A stretch of 64,000 nt of DNA from Hetaerina americana (GCA_022747635.1 JAKTNV010000020.1:300501-364500), one strand, 5' to 3'. Positions 51,015-62,239 are shown, numbered from the stretch's first letter. Numbers and translations are program-made. Notes: generated from the letters alone by a model not told the origin.

Positions 51015-54000
51015 TGTCCGGTGCCCATAGCTGTCCTCTCATTCCACCAATGAATATTATTTCGCTTAATATTGCTGGCGTTTATAGCGCTTTAAAAATT
51101 GCAGTCCTCCAACGTTTTTTCCGCGACCTTAGGGCTGATGTAATCCTCCTCCAAGAGGTAAAGGAGGACATAGTCTGGGATGCGAACATCTTTCAGGCTA
51201 TCGGCAATTTCGCCGAAAGTCATTCTGGCACCACCACCCTAGTCCGAAATGGCATTCCGTTCTCTCATGTTCGCCGCCACCCCTCGGGCCGAATAACGTC
51301 CGTTATCGTGAATGGTATCCATATCACAAACCTTTACGCTCCCTCCGGTGAGCGCGCGAGGGCAGAGCGCGAAACATATTTCAATGAACTTCTCCTCCCC
51401 TACCTGTATTCCTTCTCGGGGAAGGCCATATTGGGCGGAGATTTTAACACTATCTACCGCCGAGAGGATAGTGCCTCGAACAGGGATAACGTGACATACT
51501 ACCCAAGCCGGGCGCTCTCACTGATGCTCGACTCCATTGGAGCGATTGACGCAGTGCGTTCTTATTGCGCCGGTCCCGCCCCCTTCACGCGATCAGGGCC
51601 TAACTCTCGGACGCGGATTGACTACCTCTTCGTCTCGACATCCCTAAAGAATGATGTCCAGACAGTGGACACCCTCCCGGTGTCCTTCTCTGATCACTGC
51701 GCAGTGATCATGAGAGTTACGTGCCCGGACACAACCCCGGGCGCGCACGTCCACCGCTGCGGCTCCGTGTGGCGCATGGACCTCCGCGTGTTGGAGGACG
51801 CGACTCGTCGTGATTCTATCCGCACCCGGGTGTGTGCACTGATCGCGGCACTCCGTCCCGGTGCAAACCTCGCTCTATGGTGGGACGAGGTTTTCAAACC
51901 CCGCATTGTCACCCACATCAAAAGGCAAACTTTCGAGTGGCGTAGGGAAAAGAACTACACCATCTCCTTCTACCGCCGAGCGCTGGAAGAGCTCCTGCGT
52001 AAGGATGTGGCGCCGGAGGGTTTCCACGCCCAAGTGTCGTCCCTAAAAAAAATTATCCTTGGCCACGAGCTCCAAAAATACGCTCCCCAACAGTGGCAAA
52101 AAGAACTGGACACGGATAAAGGGGGCCCCCTAACGCTATCTGAGCTTCGGCGCTGGATGAAATCCAACTCTGGCTCCGATATAGACAGAATCCCTGTCAG
52201 AGAATCTGCCGCCGGTGACACCAACCTCCTTAAGGAAGCGGGCCGGCACTTTCAAAACACCTTTAACAGGTATCCTCCATGGAAGGAGGGAGACGCACCC
52301 CCTCTCCCCCCTCTCCCTACGCTTCCCACAGATCAAAAAGACGATTTTTGTCGAGACATAAGTTCAGACGAACTGGACTGCGTCTCCTCCATGTTCCCGA
52401 AGGGCAAAGCACCCGGCTTGGACGGCCTACCCTTTGAATTTTATCTAGCGTACTGGGATGTTTTAAAACCTATTTTAACCCACCTTTTTAACTGCATTTT
52501 AGCTAGCGGCTCTCTGACTGCAAGTCAGAGGACCGCCGTGATAACGCTTATACCAAAGAAGACGCGGCCAAAGTCGTTCAACGACTTCAGGCCAATCGCC
52601 CTTTTAAACGCAGACTATAAAATATTGGCGCACGTCCTACGATGTAGAATGACGGCTGCTGCCGACGTCGTCCTCTCTCCATCCCAGTACGCCGTGTCGA
52701 AAACGCGAAACATTTTCGATGCAGCACTTTTAATTCGCGACATCATTTTTTCCGCCCCCTTGTATGGCGATCGTTTTTTATCACTGGTGGCTATCGATCT
52801 TGAGAAAGCATTTGACCTGGTCCGGATCGAATGGATTCTCACCGTGCTCAAGAAGATGGCCTTCCCCGAGTACTTCATTCGTGCCGTATCAACGATGTAT
52901 AACGGAACATACTCTATAATTAGGATAAACAATGCCACATCGCCGCCCATCCCCGTCAGTAATTCCGTTCGGCAGGGCTGCCCACTGTCAATGCTGCTGT
53001 TCGCCCTTGCCTTAGACCCCATACTCAGACGACTACAGAGCAGTGGAATCGGGGTACGTCGTCACGGCGCCGTCTGCCTGGGCGTCGCATACGCTGACGA
53101 CATAACGCTCTTCGTAGACGACCCGTCCCACATGGCCCTAGCCCACGACATATTAACGTCATATGAGCAGGGTGGTATCTTCCTCAATAACCGGAAATCC
53201 GGGTTTTTGCTGCTGAAGGGCGACCGGCCCTCGACCTCCATCGGTTGGTCAGAAGCGCCCTCGCTCAAAATCTTGGGGTTCTGGTGGGAGAGGGAGTTGG
53301 CTCCCACGATTGAGCGAAACTGGGGAATTATTGACCATCATGTAAAATGGAGTGTTGGAAAGCTTTCACTCCCTTCCCTCCCGATCGTGACCCGCGTCCG
53401 CCTCCTCAACCAGATTGTCTTCCCAAGGATATGGTATGTGGCCCATCTATGGCCCTTACCCACTAAATACAACGCATACTTTATTAGAGTGTCCAACCAA
53501 ATGATCTGGAATGGCTGCGTAAAGAAAGTGTCCCGAAACCAGCTCTATGGCCCGTTTGAGCACGGTGGTCTCAATTTAACCGATACATCTCTAAAGGCGA
53601 AGGTGGTCTATGCGAAGCTTAGCCTGCGCATCCTCGGCGGTGACGACGCGTGGCGCAAGGCACTCCTCAAGGACGCGTGGCAGGAACTCGCGCGCGACGT
53701 ATGCCACCGGAGGGCATTTGATGAAACGAAAAAAGTCGCTTCTCTCCTGCGAGATGGAGAAGCAATTCGAGTGAAGACCCTGTATGTCAGAGCGCTTACC
53801 GAGCAGCAACAAAATATATCGAAAAGAACGATTTCTTGGAAAAACTGGGCGACCAGCAGGGCGAACGATGAGGCACGTAGTGGAATGTTTAACCTAATCG
53901 CGAACACAGTCATGACGAGGGAAGTGAGGCACCACCTTCGGCTAGCCGATTCGCCCCTTTGTCCGTCATGCGGTCGAATAGACAACGTCGCGCATCTCAT

Positions 54001-54292
54001 CCTTGGATGCAACGATAAAATCAGAGAATGGGAAGCTCTAAAAAAGATCTATAAAACCTGGGACGTGTTCGGTGGTGGTGCCATTACCGACATGAATCTG
54101 ATCACCTTGAACTTTCGGCTCTTTCCGAGCTTTAAATCCTTCATAATGACCACCCTAATCGTGGAATTCACACAGATGAGAACCGCGAATAAACATTCCG
54201 CTAAAGGCATGCAAGCATTGGTGGAACGGATGTGGCTGCCCCCGGTACCGGACACACTTCGTCCGTGGTTAAAAAGTTGTTTTTCTGAATAA
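51014..54292 (+). CDS. LINE ORF2 protein (endonuclease, reverse transcriptase), copy 2
   Basis: A 1,092-residue polyprotein with the same motifs as copy 1: LLQEV, GGDFNTI, RIDYLFVS, SDHCAV, then KGKAPGLDGLPFEF, LVAIDLEKAFD, SVRQGCPLSMLLF, AYADDITLF and the C-terminal CPSCGRIDNVAHLILGC. Comparing by eye I count about 20 amino-acid differences from copy 1 (for example IG to MR just after SDHCAVI, Tyr to Cys in WNGCVKK, DTL to NIS in QQQNISKR), none in a catalytic residue. The start is the ATG overlapping the ORF1 stop. Probably still functional. Confidence 0.92.
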   Translation: MSGAHSCPLIPPMNIISLNIAGVYSALKIAVLQRFFRDLRADVILLQEVKEDIVWDANIFQAIGNFAESHSGTTTLVRNGIPFSHVRRHPSGRITSVIVNGIHITNLYAPSGERARAERETYFNELLLPYLYSFSGKAILGGDFNTIYRREDSASNRDNVTYYPSRALSLMLDSIGAIDAVRSYCAGPAPFTRSGPNSRTRIDYLFVSTSLKNDVQTVDTLPVSFSDHCAVIMRVTCPDTTPGAHVHRCGSVWRMDLRVLEDATRRDSIRTRVCALIAALRPGANLALWWDEVFKPRIVTHIKRQTFEWRREKNYTISFYRRALEELLRKDVAPEGFHAQVSSLKKIILGHELQKYAPQQWQKELDTDKGGPLTLSELRRWMKSNSGSDIDRIPVRESAAGDTNLLKEAGRHFQNTFNRYPPWKEGDAPPLPPLPTLPTDQKDDFCRDISSDELDCVSSMFPKGKAPGLDGLPFEFYLAYWDVLKPILTHLFNCILASGSLTASQRTAVITLIPKKTRPKSFNDFRPIALLNADYKILAHVLRCRMTAAADVVLSPSQYAVSKTRNIFDAALLIRDIIFSAPLYGDRFLSLVAIDLEKAFDLVRIEWILTVLKKMAFPEYFIRAVSTMYNGTYSIIRINNATSPPIPVSNSVRQGCPLSMLLFALALDPILRRLQSSGIGVRRHGAVCLGVAYADDITLFVDDPSHMALAHDILTSYEQGGIFLNNRKSGFLLLKGDRPSTSIGWSEAPSLKILGFWWERELAPTIERNWGIIDHHVKWSVGKLSLPSLPIVTRVRLLNQIVFPRIWYVAHLWPLPTKYNAYFIRVSNQMIWNGCVKKVSRNQLYGPFEHGGLNLTDTSLKAKVVYAKLSLRILGGDDAWRKALLKDAWQELARDVCHRRAFDETKKVASLLRDGEAIRVKTLYVRALTEQQQNISKRTISWKNWATSRANDEARSGMFNLIANTVMTREVRHHLRLADSPLCPSCGRIDNVAHLILGCNDKIREWEALKKIYKTWDVFGGGAITDMNLITLNFRLFPSFKSFIMTTLIVEFTQMRTANKHSAKGMQALVERMWLPPVPDTLRPWLKSCFSE

Positions 54293-54565
54293 CTGTGCTT
54301 CAAAGCTATCAATAATCCCAACCAAATCTAATGTTCCGTTGCTAATCCAAATATTTCCTTCTATATTTTGTGAACCCTGCCTTTATTATTCCTTCAACAG
54401 TATTGTTCATGGTCACAATTGTTTCATGTAATGTATATGAATTTATGTCTATGTAAGTGTGTAACCATAGTAAGAAAAAAAAATACTCTGTAACCATAAT
54501 CTGTAACCTGACAATGTGTACAATGTAAATACTAGCAGTGTAACATACTAGACCGAATAAAACTA

Positions 54566-54775
54566 AATTGAACCATAGCTCAAGTGGTTAAGAGCATCCG
54601 CCCGGCAAGTGGAAAGATCCAGTGTTCGACTCCCGGTCAAGGAAATATTTTTACTCTTGTGATCCGTTCGATTCCGCCTTCCCCACCTCTATTGTGCTCA
54701 TCCTTTATGTGTGTTCCTATCCCTTTTCCTTATATCTGTTTCTATATAAATGAATATATATATATGTATATATAT
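54566..54775 (+). repeat. tRNA-derived SINE-like sequence, 3' flank of Tx1-like copy 2
   Basis: Follows the LINE 3' UTR directly: A-box-like TAGCTCAAGTGG, B-box-like GTGTTCGACTCCCGG and the tail TATTTTTACTCTTGTGATCC, ending in AT-rich repeats near 54,775. It matches the 3' flank of copy 1 with minor differences (TCAAGGAAAT for TTGAGGAGAT). Confidence 0.75.
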
Positions 54776-54806
54776 TAAACATAAACACAGTAATAAACCC
54801 AAAGGT

Positions 54807-55000
54807 CTGCGGGAGACGCCGCAACAGTAACTTTTAACGGAGTCATCCGCTAATAAGAGACTAAAGCACTCGACCGGATATTGAGGGATCTGGGTTTGAA
54901 TCCCAGTCAAGGCGAATGGTTTTTACACTGAAATTGTTGCATTGAAATGCGCATTAGCGGATGACTCCGTTAAAAGTTACTGTTGCGGCATCTCCCGCAG
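54807..55000. repeat. Palindrome with 48-bp arms, SINE in the centre
   Basis: 54807-54854 and 54953-55000 are inverted repeats with about one mismatch (AGACGCC versus AGATGCC). The outer part (CTGCGGGAGATGCCGCAACA) is the same as the hairpin leader of the SINE insertion at 16.83 kb. The outward flank TTTCTTTGGAA on the right also matches that insertion. It could be a foldback element that received a SINE or a composite SINE leader. Confidence 0.85.
54855..54952 (+). mobile_element. tRNA-derived SINE, 5'-shortened, inside a palindrome
   Basis: Contains GACTAAAGCACTCGACCGGA, the T arm CTGGGTTTGAATCCCAG and the tail GAAATTGTTGCATTG shared with the SINE at 16.87 kb. The 5' part of the tRNA-like head, including the A-box, is missing. 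Confidence 0.75.
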
Positions 55001-55170
55001 TTTCTTTGGAATTTGTCAAGGTATAAACACCATAAGTGTTTAAAAGTTGGCTTTAACCTCGTGGACTGTGGCGCATCGCGCACGAATACGAATGCCTGTG
55101 ACATTGTATGTATGGCATTTCGTCACAACATCTAGTTCCTTTAAAAGCCCCAAAATTTCTGAGTTTAACA
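55001..55170. other. Spacer
   Basis: No supported feature between the palindrome and the next SINE. Confidence 0.4.
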
Positions 55171-55282
55171 GGACGCCTCGGTAGCTTAAGTGGCTAAAGC
55201 CCTCAGCCGGATGTTGAGGGATCTGGGTTCGAATCCCAGTCAAGGCGAATGATTTATACACTCTGAAATCGTTGCATTGAAG
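55171..55282 (+). mobile_element. tRNA-derived SINE, third copy of the GCCTCGGTAGC family
   Basis: The tRNA-like head (55,175-55,246) has A-box-like TAGCTTAAGTGGCTAAAGC and T arm CTGGGTTCGAATCCCAG, followed by the tail TACACTCTGAAATCGTTGCA. No hairpin leader is present, so the leader is not an obligatory part of the family. Confidence 0.8.
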
Positions 55283-55315
55283 CTTTGTTTTATTTATTTT
55301 GATTCTCATCCCGTA

Positions 55316-57560
55316 TCTATCGCACTAAATGTCCAATTCACTCAGCAATGCTTTCAACTCCTTGGCTGACTGACAAATTAGAGCTCGGTCATCAGCGAAC
55401 CTAACTGATTTTATGAATTCTCCTTCTACTTTCATTCCTTCCTCCAGTTCTTCCCAGGCCTCTTTCATCATTTTCTCGATATATACGTGTTGAACATCAA
55501 TGGTGATAATGGACAACCCTGCCTTACACCTCTTCCTAACACTGCCCAACCGGACTCCCCGTTCCCCAATCGCACCTGAGCAGTCTGGGAGACAGTATAG
55601 GTTGAGGATTAGCCTCCTGTTCCTCCAATCTATTCCTATTTTCTGCCTTAATTTTCATTAGTTTTTCCCGATTCACTCTATCAAACGCCTTTTCGAAATA
55701 TACACAAAAAAGCAAATATGTCCTGATTGTATTCTATATTCCTCTCGATTAGTGACCTCATTCCTGCAATGACATCACGCATGCCTCTGCCCTTCCTCAA
55801 CCCAAACTGATCATCCCCTAAGTAATCATTTGCCCTACTCTCTATCCTTTTGTTGATGATCCTGAGAACCACGGCTGCATGGGAAATCAAACTTATTGTT
55901 CTGTAATCCTCATATCATGAGGCCTTTACCTTTTTCAGAATATGTACTAACACTGATCTCACAATGTCTTCCAGCCAAGTTCCTTCCTCGTAGATGCTAT
56001 GATTCTGTCCATAAACTTGCCGACTCTTCCTCCCAAAATTTTCTTAAATTTCATATTTCTGCTAGAATGAAGTCTACCTCCTTGGCCTTATTTGATTCCA
56101 TCTCCATTAATGCCCTTTCTACTTCATCTCCGATTATACCTGAACCTAAGCTATCTTCCTCTATATCACATTCCTTTTCTATGTCTAAGCTTGTCGGCCA
56201 ATTTTTTTTACCACACAGTTCTTCTATATATTCTTTCTATCTCTCCTGGATATTTCCCATGTCACATATTATTTTACCTTTCAACTATTATTTTACCCAA
56301 CTTATCTAAAAACATTGATTTTCCGTTCTTACTTCCCGATAGTGTTTCAACCTTCTTATATAGTGCACCGATTTCACCCTTCCTCTGCAAACTTTCCATA
56401 TCCTCACACTGCGTCTTCCACCATGCTTCTCTGGCTTTTTTTGTTACCTATCTCAATTTATTATTTAACCCTTTGTACTTCCTTCTACCTAACTCTGTAT
56501 TTGCATTATTCCATTTACTTCTCTCATCTATCTTTCAAATCATCTCTTCCCTGATCCTTGGTTTCCTTGTCCTTTTCCTATTAATAGTTTTTATAGTTTC
56601 TTTTGTGAATTTCGTTGTCTTTTTGATACATTGTATTCTCATTATTTCTCGATATTACTTGGCTCCTCACCATTGCTCATGAATTTCTTTACGGCCTCCT
56701 GATACTCCTTCCTTGTCAATCCAGTTAATGCTTTAAAATTCCATTTCCTAACCCACTGTCTTTCTGAATCGGATGCTACACATCAAGAGGACTAAATTGT
56801 ATTCTGAGTCTACATCCGTTACCATGAAACTGTAAATTGATCACGCTTTTCCTAAATATGCACTTAGCCATAATATAATCTAACTGCTACCTTTCTGAGT
56901 CACCTGGCATTTTCCATGTATACCGGCACCTTTTGTGGTGTCTAACCCAAGTGTTGGTGACGAGTAACCCCTGTCTCCTGCAGAACTCAACTACTTTCTC
57001 CCCGCAGTCATTCCTCGTGCCTAAACCATAGTCCCCCACCTCATCACCATCTTTTCCTTCGCTTACCATTGCATTCCAATCCCCCATCACTATCAAATGT
57101 ACCTGAATAATAACCAAGTTCGTCGGTTCTGCTTTTATCTCTACTAGTAATATTCTATCCGTTGCCAGTTCTATGTTGACTACGCTTCTTCCTACATCTT
57201 TATTTAATACTATGGCACCCTCTAGTTGGCCCTCATCCCTGCCGCTGTATATTATTCTATAATTATCTCTCCAGTAATCCCCATCATTCTTCCATCTCAC
57301 CTCGCATAGACCTAAAATATCTATATTTTCCCTTTCAATCTCTCACTTAACATTCTCCAATTTCCCTGTCCTCATCATTGTCCTAACATTCCTCGTTCCT
57401 ATTCTAACTAATGTGGTCTTCTTCTCCTGCATCTTGTCCTGCTGCTGCTGGTTTTCCCTAGCAAGGGTTTCGTGGGATGACGACCACGGAAGCCTTGCCT
57501 CCCCTGCTGCCGGGCACAACACACGGCCGATTGGGCCGAGCCCCGTAGTTGCCAGGACTC
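55316..57560 (-). pseudogene. RTE-like LINE, decayed
   Basis: In LINE sense (minus) the endonuclease part lies at 57,300-56,890: VIVMGDWNAMVSEGKDGDE-like text (HLIVMGDWNAMVSEGKDG, the GDWN motif), DYGLGTRNDCGEKVVEFC, HHKRCRYTWKMPG. The RT linker GDEVERALMEMESNKA is at about 56,140, then ISHAAVVLRIINKRIES and DDQFGLRKGRGMRDVIAGM (55,890-55,700), and SVRFADDRALICQSAKELKAL (the catalytic pair as FADD, 55,430-55,350). The many stops and frameshifts make this a dead copy. These blocks match the family often annotated as craniofacial-development-protein-2-like, which is RTE. Confidence 0.85.
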
Positions 57561-57579
57561 AAAATCTCTGTTTTGTCCA

Positions 57580-57895
57580 TCATTTACATCATGGGAATGA
57601 TAATTGAGATGGTTTCCTCAATAGTGTTGCCTTCCTCAATAGTGTTTTTAACGTGACACCATCACTTATTGGCGGCCCCTCTGGGGTCAGACGCCTTTGC
57701 AGCCGCCTCACTGAGGAACAGATGCTGCATGGACTACCTTTGGTCTGGTTCCTAACCTTCGACCTATCTGACATGGGTGACCCTACCAGGAGCAATTATT
57801 ATTACTCCCGCCAGCACAGCTCTAGGGGTCATCGGAACGCACAAGCCCTTCCACCACGTCAAGGTCCATGGGAGTATCCTTTAGGAACATGCATG
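57580..57895 (-). repeat. Probable RTE 5' leader
   Basis: On the minus strand this reads CCTTGACGTGGTGGAAGGGC, GTTCCGATGACCCCTAGAGC and CCAGACCAAAGGTAGTCC. Blocks of this kind precede RTE-type LINE ORFs in many invertebrates, and the position upstream of the RTE copy at 55.3-57.6 kb fits. The assignment is from memory of the family, not a search. Confidence 0.55.
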
Positions 57896-58779
57896 GAAAT
57901 TGAAAAGAACTTCCACAGCTGACTTTTGTAAAGAGGAAAATTTCCAAACATGGAACAGTTTTCAATAAGAAAGACCAACTGGTGTTCCTTGAACAAAGAG
58001 AAATGGGAGATACATTGATGTTCATCGCATGCCACAACGCTGCCATCACAAATGTGATGAACCAACACAGGGAGGTCTAAAAATTAAAAGGAAACATGTA
58101 CTTGCCTATAACATTTAGCCCAAATGACTTTTTACTAAACATTCAAAAGAAAGCCATTGAAGTTATGGAAAACATTATTTCTTTATCTCTTTTCTATAGG
58201 CATCACTAATTCTTATATTCTCTACAAAAAGATCAGAATTGAATGTGATAACAAATATGAAGACTAGAATGGCTAAATGGCCCAATTTGAGCGTGAAAAG
58301 TTTGCACAGATTTGGAAAAGTAAATATGGGTAAACCTACAGAGAGGAAAAATACTTGGCACTGTCAAAACCAAAGCCACAGTTATCAACCCAAAACTTGG
58401 TTGAGTAGGTGAGGATGGAGCTCACCCAGTACTAAGCCCAAAGGCATATTCAAAAATCTGGATGGTGGGAGGGGTGTGTCCCTTTCCCTGTGCCGTCTCT
58501 GTTTTCCCAGGATGGCACCCAGAAAATCACAATGCTTGGGTAGCTGAGGGTGCCCAGAGGCATCACCCATATTGATACCCCTACTCTACCAAACGGATAA
58601 CCACATCCCCTGGTTTTTGATAAATTGTCTCAATAAGTAATACGCAAAAACAAATTATGCATAAAATTAATTATGCAATGTACTTAAATGCAATAGGGTA
58701 GGGACTCTTCATTTGCTTACATTTTGCTCATTTATAAAGCTTTCAAGTACATTAGCAATGTATGAATAATATTTTGATC
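57896..58779. other. Intergenic, no gene seen
   Basis: AT-rich. A small GC-rich patch near 58,440-58,580 carries a minus-strand frame with no recognisable domain. Confidence 0.4.
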
Positions 58780-59002
58780 CAAAAATAGAAAAAATAGCGA
58801 GACGGAGAACAAGAGCAAGATGAATAGAAAAGCAATATAGAAGTGCTGAGAAGAATTAAAGAGGCAAGAAATTTAGTGGAAGAGATGGAGAAAAAGAAAC
58901 TTGCATTTGTTGGATATGCTCTGCACCGTAACAACTCCCAGGAAAATATAATGGAGGGAAAAGACCCAGGGAAAAAAGAAGAGGAAGGCCACGGACTGGA
59001 TG
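58780..59002 (+). pseudogene. LINE C-terminal fragment (RTE-like)
   Basis: The plus strand encodes LRRIKEARNLVEEMEKKKLA, FVGYALHRNN and IMEGKDPGKKEEEGHGLDD, the pattern (K-x-LxFxGHxLR..N..IMEGK..GKRxRGRP) at the very end of RTE-type LINE proteins. It runs into the ATCTAC simple repeat at about 59,005. Confidence 0.6.
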
Positions 59003-61195
59003 ACATCTACATCTACATCAATACCCTGTAAGCCACCAAAAAGGTGTGTGGCAGGGGGTGCAGCACCAGGAGGAAAGGGTAAGGGATGAGGGGATTAGGG
59101 TTTTTCAAATGGATGCGGATAGGTAAGGGGAACCTGCAAAAAAAAATATATATAAAAAATATAAATATTAGCGTATAACCCTGCGCAGTCGCTACCTTGT
59201 AGGTTAATACTTATTATGTCGAGCCGGATCCCGGGCGATTTCGATTAAAAGAATTCTGGTCTCTTATTGTTCTCGGAAAAAATGACCATTTAAATCTGTC
59301 TGTCCTGCAGTCAATCTCTCTAATCTTACATTCGTGATCCCTCCGCCCGTAATACGTTGGGGTTCGTATTATGTTCTTGATGTCATCGGAAAAGGACCCA
59401 TTTTTAAATGTTTTTAATAAGTTTAATCTATATTGTAAACGCCGCTGTGTAAGGGAATCCCAGCCTAAATTTTCTAGCAAAGTAGTTACGCTACTGCGTT
59501 GGTCATAGCAATTTTTGACAAATCTAGCCCCACTCCACTGAACTCGATCCAATTCCGAAATTAAATTTATCTCTTGCGGATCCCATATACTGGCAGCATA
59601 CTCTAGGTGGGGCCTGACTAGGGCAAGAAAACATCGTTCCTTCACTTTTTCGTCACATTTACCCAGCACTCTTTTTACAAATCCCAATTTTTTATTAGCG
59701 CGACCGCATATTTCCCGTATGTGCTTTCCCCAAGACAGATCGTGAGTAATTGTTACACCCAAGTATTTAAAGGAATCTACCCTTGCGATTTCTGTTTGCT
59801 TCACTTTGTAACTAAATGGTGGGGTGTTACTCTTTTCCCAAAAATGTATTACTACGCATTTCTTTAAATTTAATTCCAATTGCCATCTATCGCACCAAGT
59901 CTGGATTGCATTTAGGTCGTTAGCTAACGTGACTCTGTCATCGCGACTTCGAATGTCCCCATAAATCACCGCATCGTCAGCAAAAAGACGGAGCCTGCTA
60001 TTAACCACGGTGCTGAGGTCATTTATGTAAATAAGAAACAAGAGGGGGCCTATGACACTTCCCTGTGGTACACCCGACGTGACCTTAACAGTATCGGATG
60101 ATACACTGTCCAGAACGACTATTTGAACACGATTTTTTTAAAATTGTCTTATCCAGCATATAACACTCCCGTGTATTCCATAACTTTCCAACTTAGCGAG
60201 TAACTTGCAATGAGGGACTTTATCAAAAGCTTTTTTAAAATCTAGAAATATTGCATCAACTGGAATATTACTTTCACCGGAATGCATTATATCATGAACA
60301 AATAGTGCGAGTTGAGTTTCGCAGGATCTACCTTTACGGAACCCGTGTTGGTTATTTATCAATAAATCTTGGCTATCGAGGTACCTCATTATGGAACTAA
60401 CAATGATGTGTTCAAAAATCTTACAGGAGATGGAGGTGAGCGATATTGGCCTATAATTACTGGGGTCCTCCCGGTCTCCATTTTTAAATATGGGCGTCAC
60501 AGAAGCTATCTTCCAGCCACTTGGCACGCTTTCTTCTGCTAATGATTTCTTAAATATTATATTAAGATAAGGAGCAATTTCAGACGATAGTTCTTTATAC
60601 TAGTGAGCCGGTATCTCATCAGGTCCCGGAGATTTGTTGGGGTCCATATTTTTAAGGAGTAACTCTATTCCGCGGGTGGAAAAGTCCATTGCATGCATTG
60701 GTTGTAGAAATGCTTTCGGGAAGTTCTCTGGTGTATTCGGGGAGCATTTGTTGAAAACACTGTGGAAGAATGAGTTTAATATGTTGGCTTTGTCTAAACT
60801 ACTTGTTACTTTATCTCCTTTTTCGTTGATCAATGAGTTTACGGTGGACTTTTTTCCCTGCACATCCCTGACGTAGGACCAAAACATCTTTGGGTTATCG
60901 TTTAAATGTTCACCTAATTTTTTCCTTTTGAATTCCGCTAGCGCCTTCCGGAATGCCTTCTTGGCAGTGGACCTAGATGCTTTGTAATTCTGTATGGTTT
61001 CGTTGATTTTATCAGGGGAGGAATCTTTAACCGCGTTTTTCATTCTGGCATGGCACGCCCTTTGCTGTCTTAGTGATTTCCGAACTTCAGAGTTGTACCA
61101 ACGGGGTTCCTTATTCTCTCTTATATATTTACTTGGTATGAATCTCTGTATTGCTGAACGTGTTATCGCCAGAACGTGTGACATACAGTGAGAGT
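59003..61195 (-). mobile_element. CR1-like LINE, 5'-truncated, best copy in the window
   Basis: About 2.2 kb on the minus strand from the RT linker to the 3' end, which carries the CCACACACCTTTTTGGTGGC block and terminates in a GATGTAGATGTAGATG simple repeat. The same 3' end occurs as short stubs throughout the window. The reading needs only a few frame repairs, so this copy is younger than the one at 32-35 kb. Confidence 0.85.
59214..61195 (-). pseudogene. CR1-like LINE reverse transcriptase, broken
   Basis: In three frames from right to left: 61,195-60,600 (WYNSEVRKSLRQQRACHARM, LDKANILNSFFHSVF, MDPNKSPGPDEIPAH), 60,527-60,138 (EDPSNYRPISLTSISCKIF, NQHGFRKGRSCETQLALF, IFLDFKKAFDKVPHCKLL with the first catalytic Asp) and 60,041-59,214 (LRLFADDAVIY with the catalytic pair, DSFKYLGVTI, RPHLEYAASIWDP, FFPRTIRDQNSF). 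The GVPQGSVIGPLLFLIYINDL segment bridges the last two. The endonuclease is absent through 5' truncation. Stops at about 60,600 and 60,136 and a frameshift break the protein. Confidence 0.88.
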
Positions 61196-61641
61196 TGCAA
61201 CATAAATAGAGAAAGAGATATGTCCATAACCGCACGGCTCTGCCTTTAGAAGATGATGAATTGAAAGATTATTAATAAATATTTTTAGGCAGAAACCATA
61301 AAGTTCACTTCATACACTTACTTAATAGTCAAGACTGAAAAACCATAAGAAATGCCAGTCTGTGCAGACAAATAAAATGATAGTGGAATTGGCAGAGTCT
61401 TCATTCTGTTTAACAATTGATTACATTCTTGCACTTAACCACACTCCACGGCCATCAATGCAATACCAAAAAAAATATCACAGGGCCTACCGCAATTCTT
61501 TAACCACTTCAAAGTTCAAGAAATAACACTAACTGTAAGAACTAATGACATAAGTCCAAAAACATTTCTCCCTTTGTTAGAGTGGCATATGCTAAGAGTG
61601 ACCAGCCCAACCCCAATGACTCATTTGACTTCCAAGAGACC
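61196..61641. other. Intergenic, no gene seen
   Basis: AT-rich; no supported feature. Confidence 0.4.
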
Positions 61642-61761
61642 TCACTCTGCCACAGGACCACCTGGACTTTGGGATGAATGCAGTCGCTTCCAGATCTTGC
61701 CACATGGATACTCATAGTCCACCACTGACTGCTGCTTGAGGCGTGTACTATAGCCAGGCTC
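61642..61761 (-). CDS. Possible exon of an unidentified host gene
   Basis: On the minus strand a pyrimidine-rich tract and CATGGCAG precede a 120-nt open segment encoding EPGYSTRLKQQSVVDYEYPC, then GKIWKRLHSSQSPGGPVAE and a stop. A donor-like GTGAGG overlaps the last codon, so it could be either a terminal exon or an internal exon ending there. The residue composition is that of ordinary protein and unlike the surrounding transposon relics, but I do not recognise the family and found no partner exon. A chance frame cannot be excluded. Confidence 0.35.
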   Translation of the reverse strand, partial: EPGYSTRLKQQSVVDYEYPCGKIWKRLHSSQSPGGPVAE

Positions 61762-62239
61762 CTGCCATGCCAAGGAAAACAAAAGCAGGTTTTTAGGGCA
61801 AATGTCTACGAATGGAAGGTATATACATTTAAAATAAGGAGGCAACACCCAATGCTGCCACCTGCTTCCACTTCTACACTCCCATCCTTTCAGCAGAGTC
61901 ATCACAGTACAAGCAGAGCAGATGTAACAGTGTGGCTCAGGCGCACTGGCATTGCCTGTGCCCTCTCAGCCCACATCAATGCCACTGGGGACATGCACGG
62001 CAAGGAAGGAAAGAGGGGGACCACGCGAGGGTGGCGGCATCTTGAAGGATGCCCCAGGAAAGGTTTCCTGGCAGGAGTTTGGATATAGGATTCAAGGAAT
62101 GTCCTCGTGCAGTATTTAGGTAACATAAAATATTTCTTACACTTATCACTGATATTTCTTTTCACTGAAGTCATGGCCAAGTTCAACTGAAGACTGTTGT
62201 GTCACTGGTATATCAAAAATTGATATTTGTATTTAAAAT
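61762..62239. other. Intron-like or intergenic DNA
   Basis: Overlapping frames around 61,850-62,190 on both strands carry nothing recognisable. Confidence 0.4.

Larger units (their letters stand above)
48921..54571 (+). mobile_element. Full-length Tx1/L1-group-like non-LTR retrotransposon, copy 2
   Basis: Nearly identical in structure and sequence to the element at 10.2-15.9 kb: a 5' UTR of about 504 bases, intact ORF1 and ORF2 with the same TGATG junction, the same 3' UTR and the same tRNA-like sequence at its 3' side. The two copies differ by scattered substitutions with almost no indels in the ORFs, so both are young. Confidence 0.88.
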
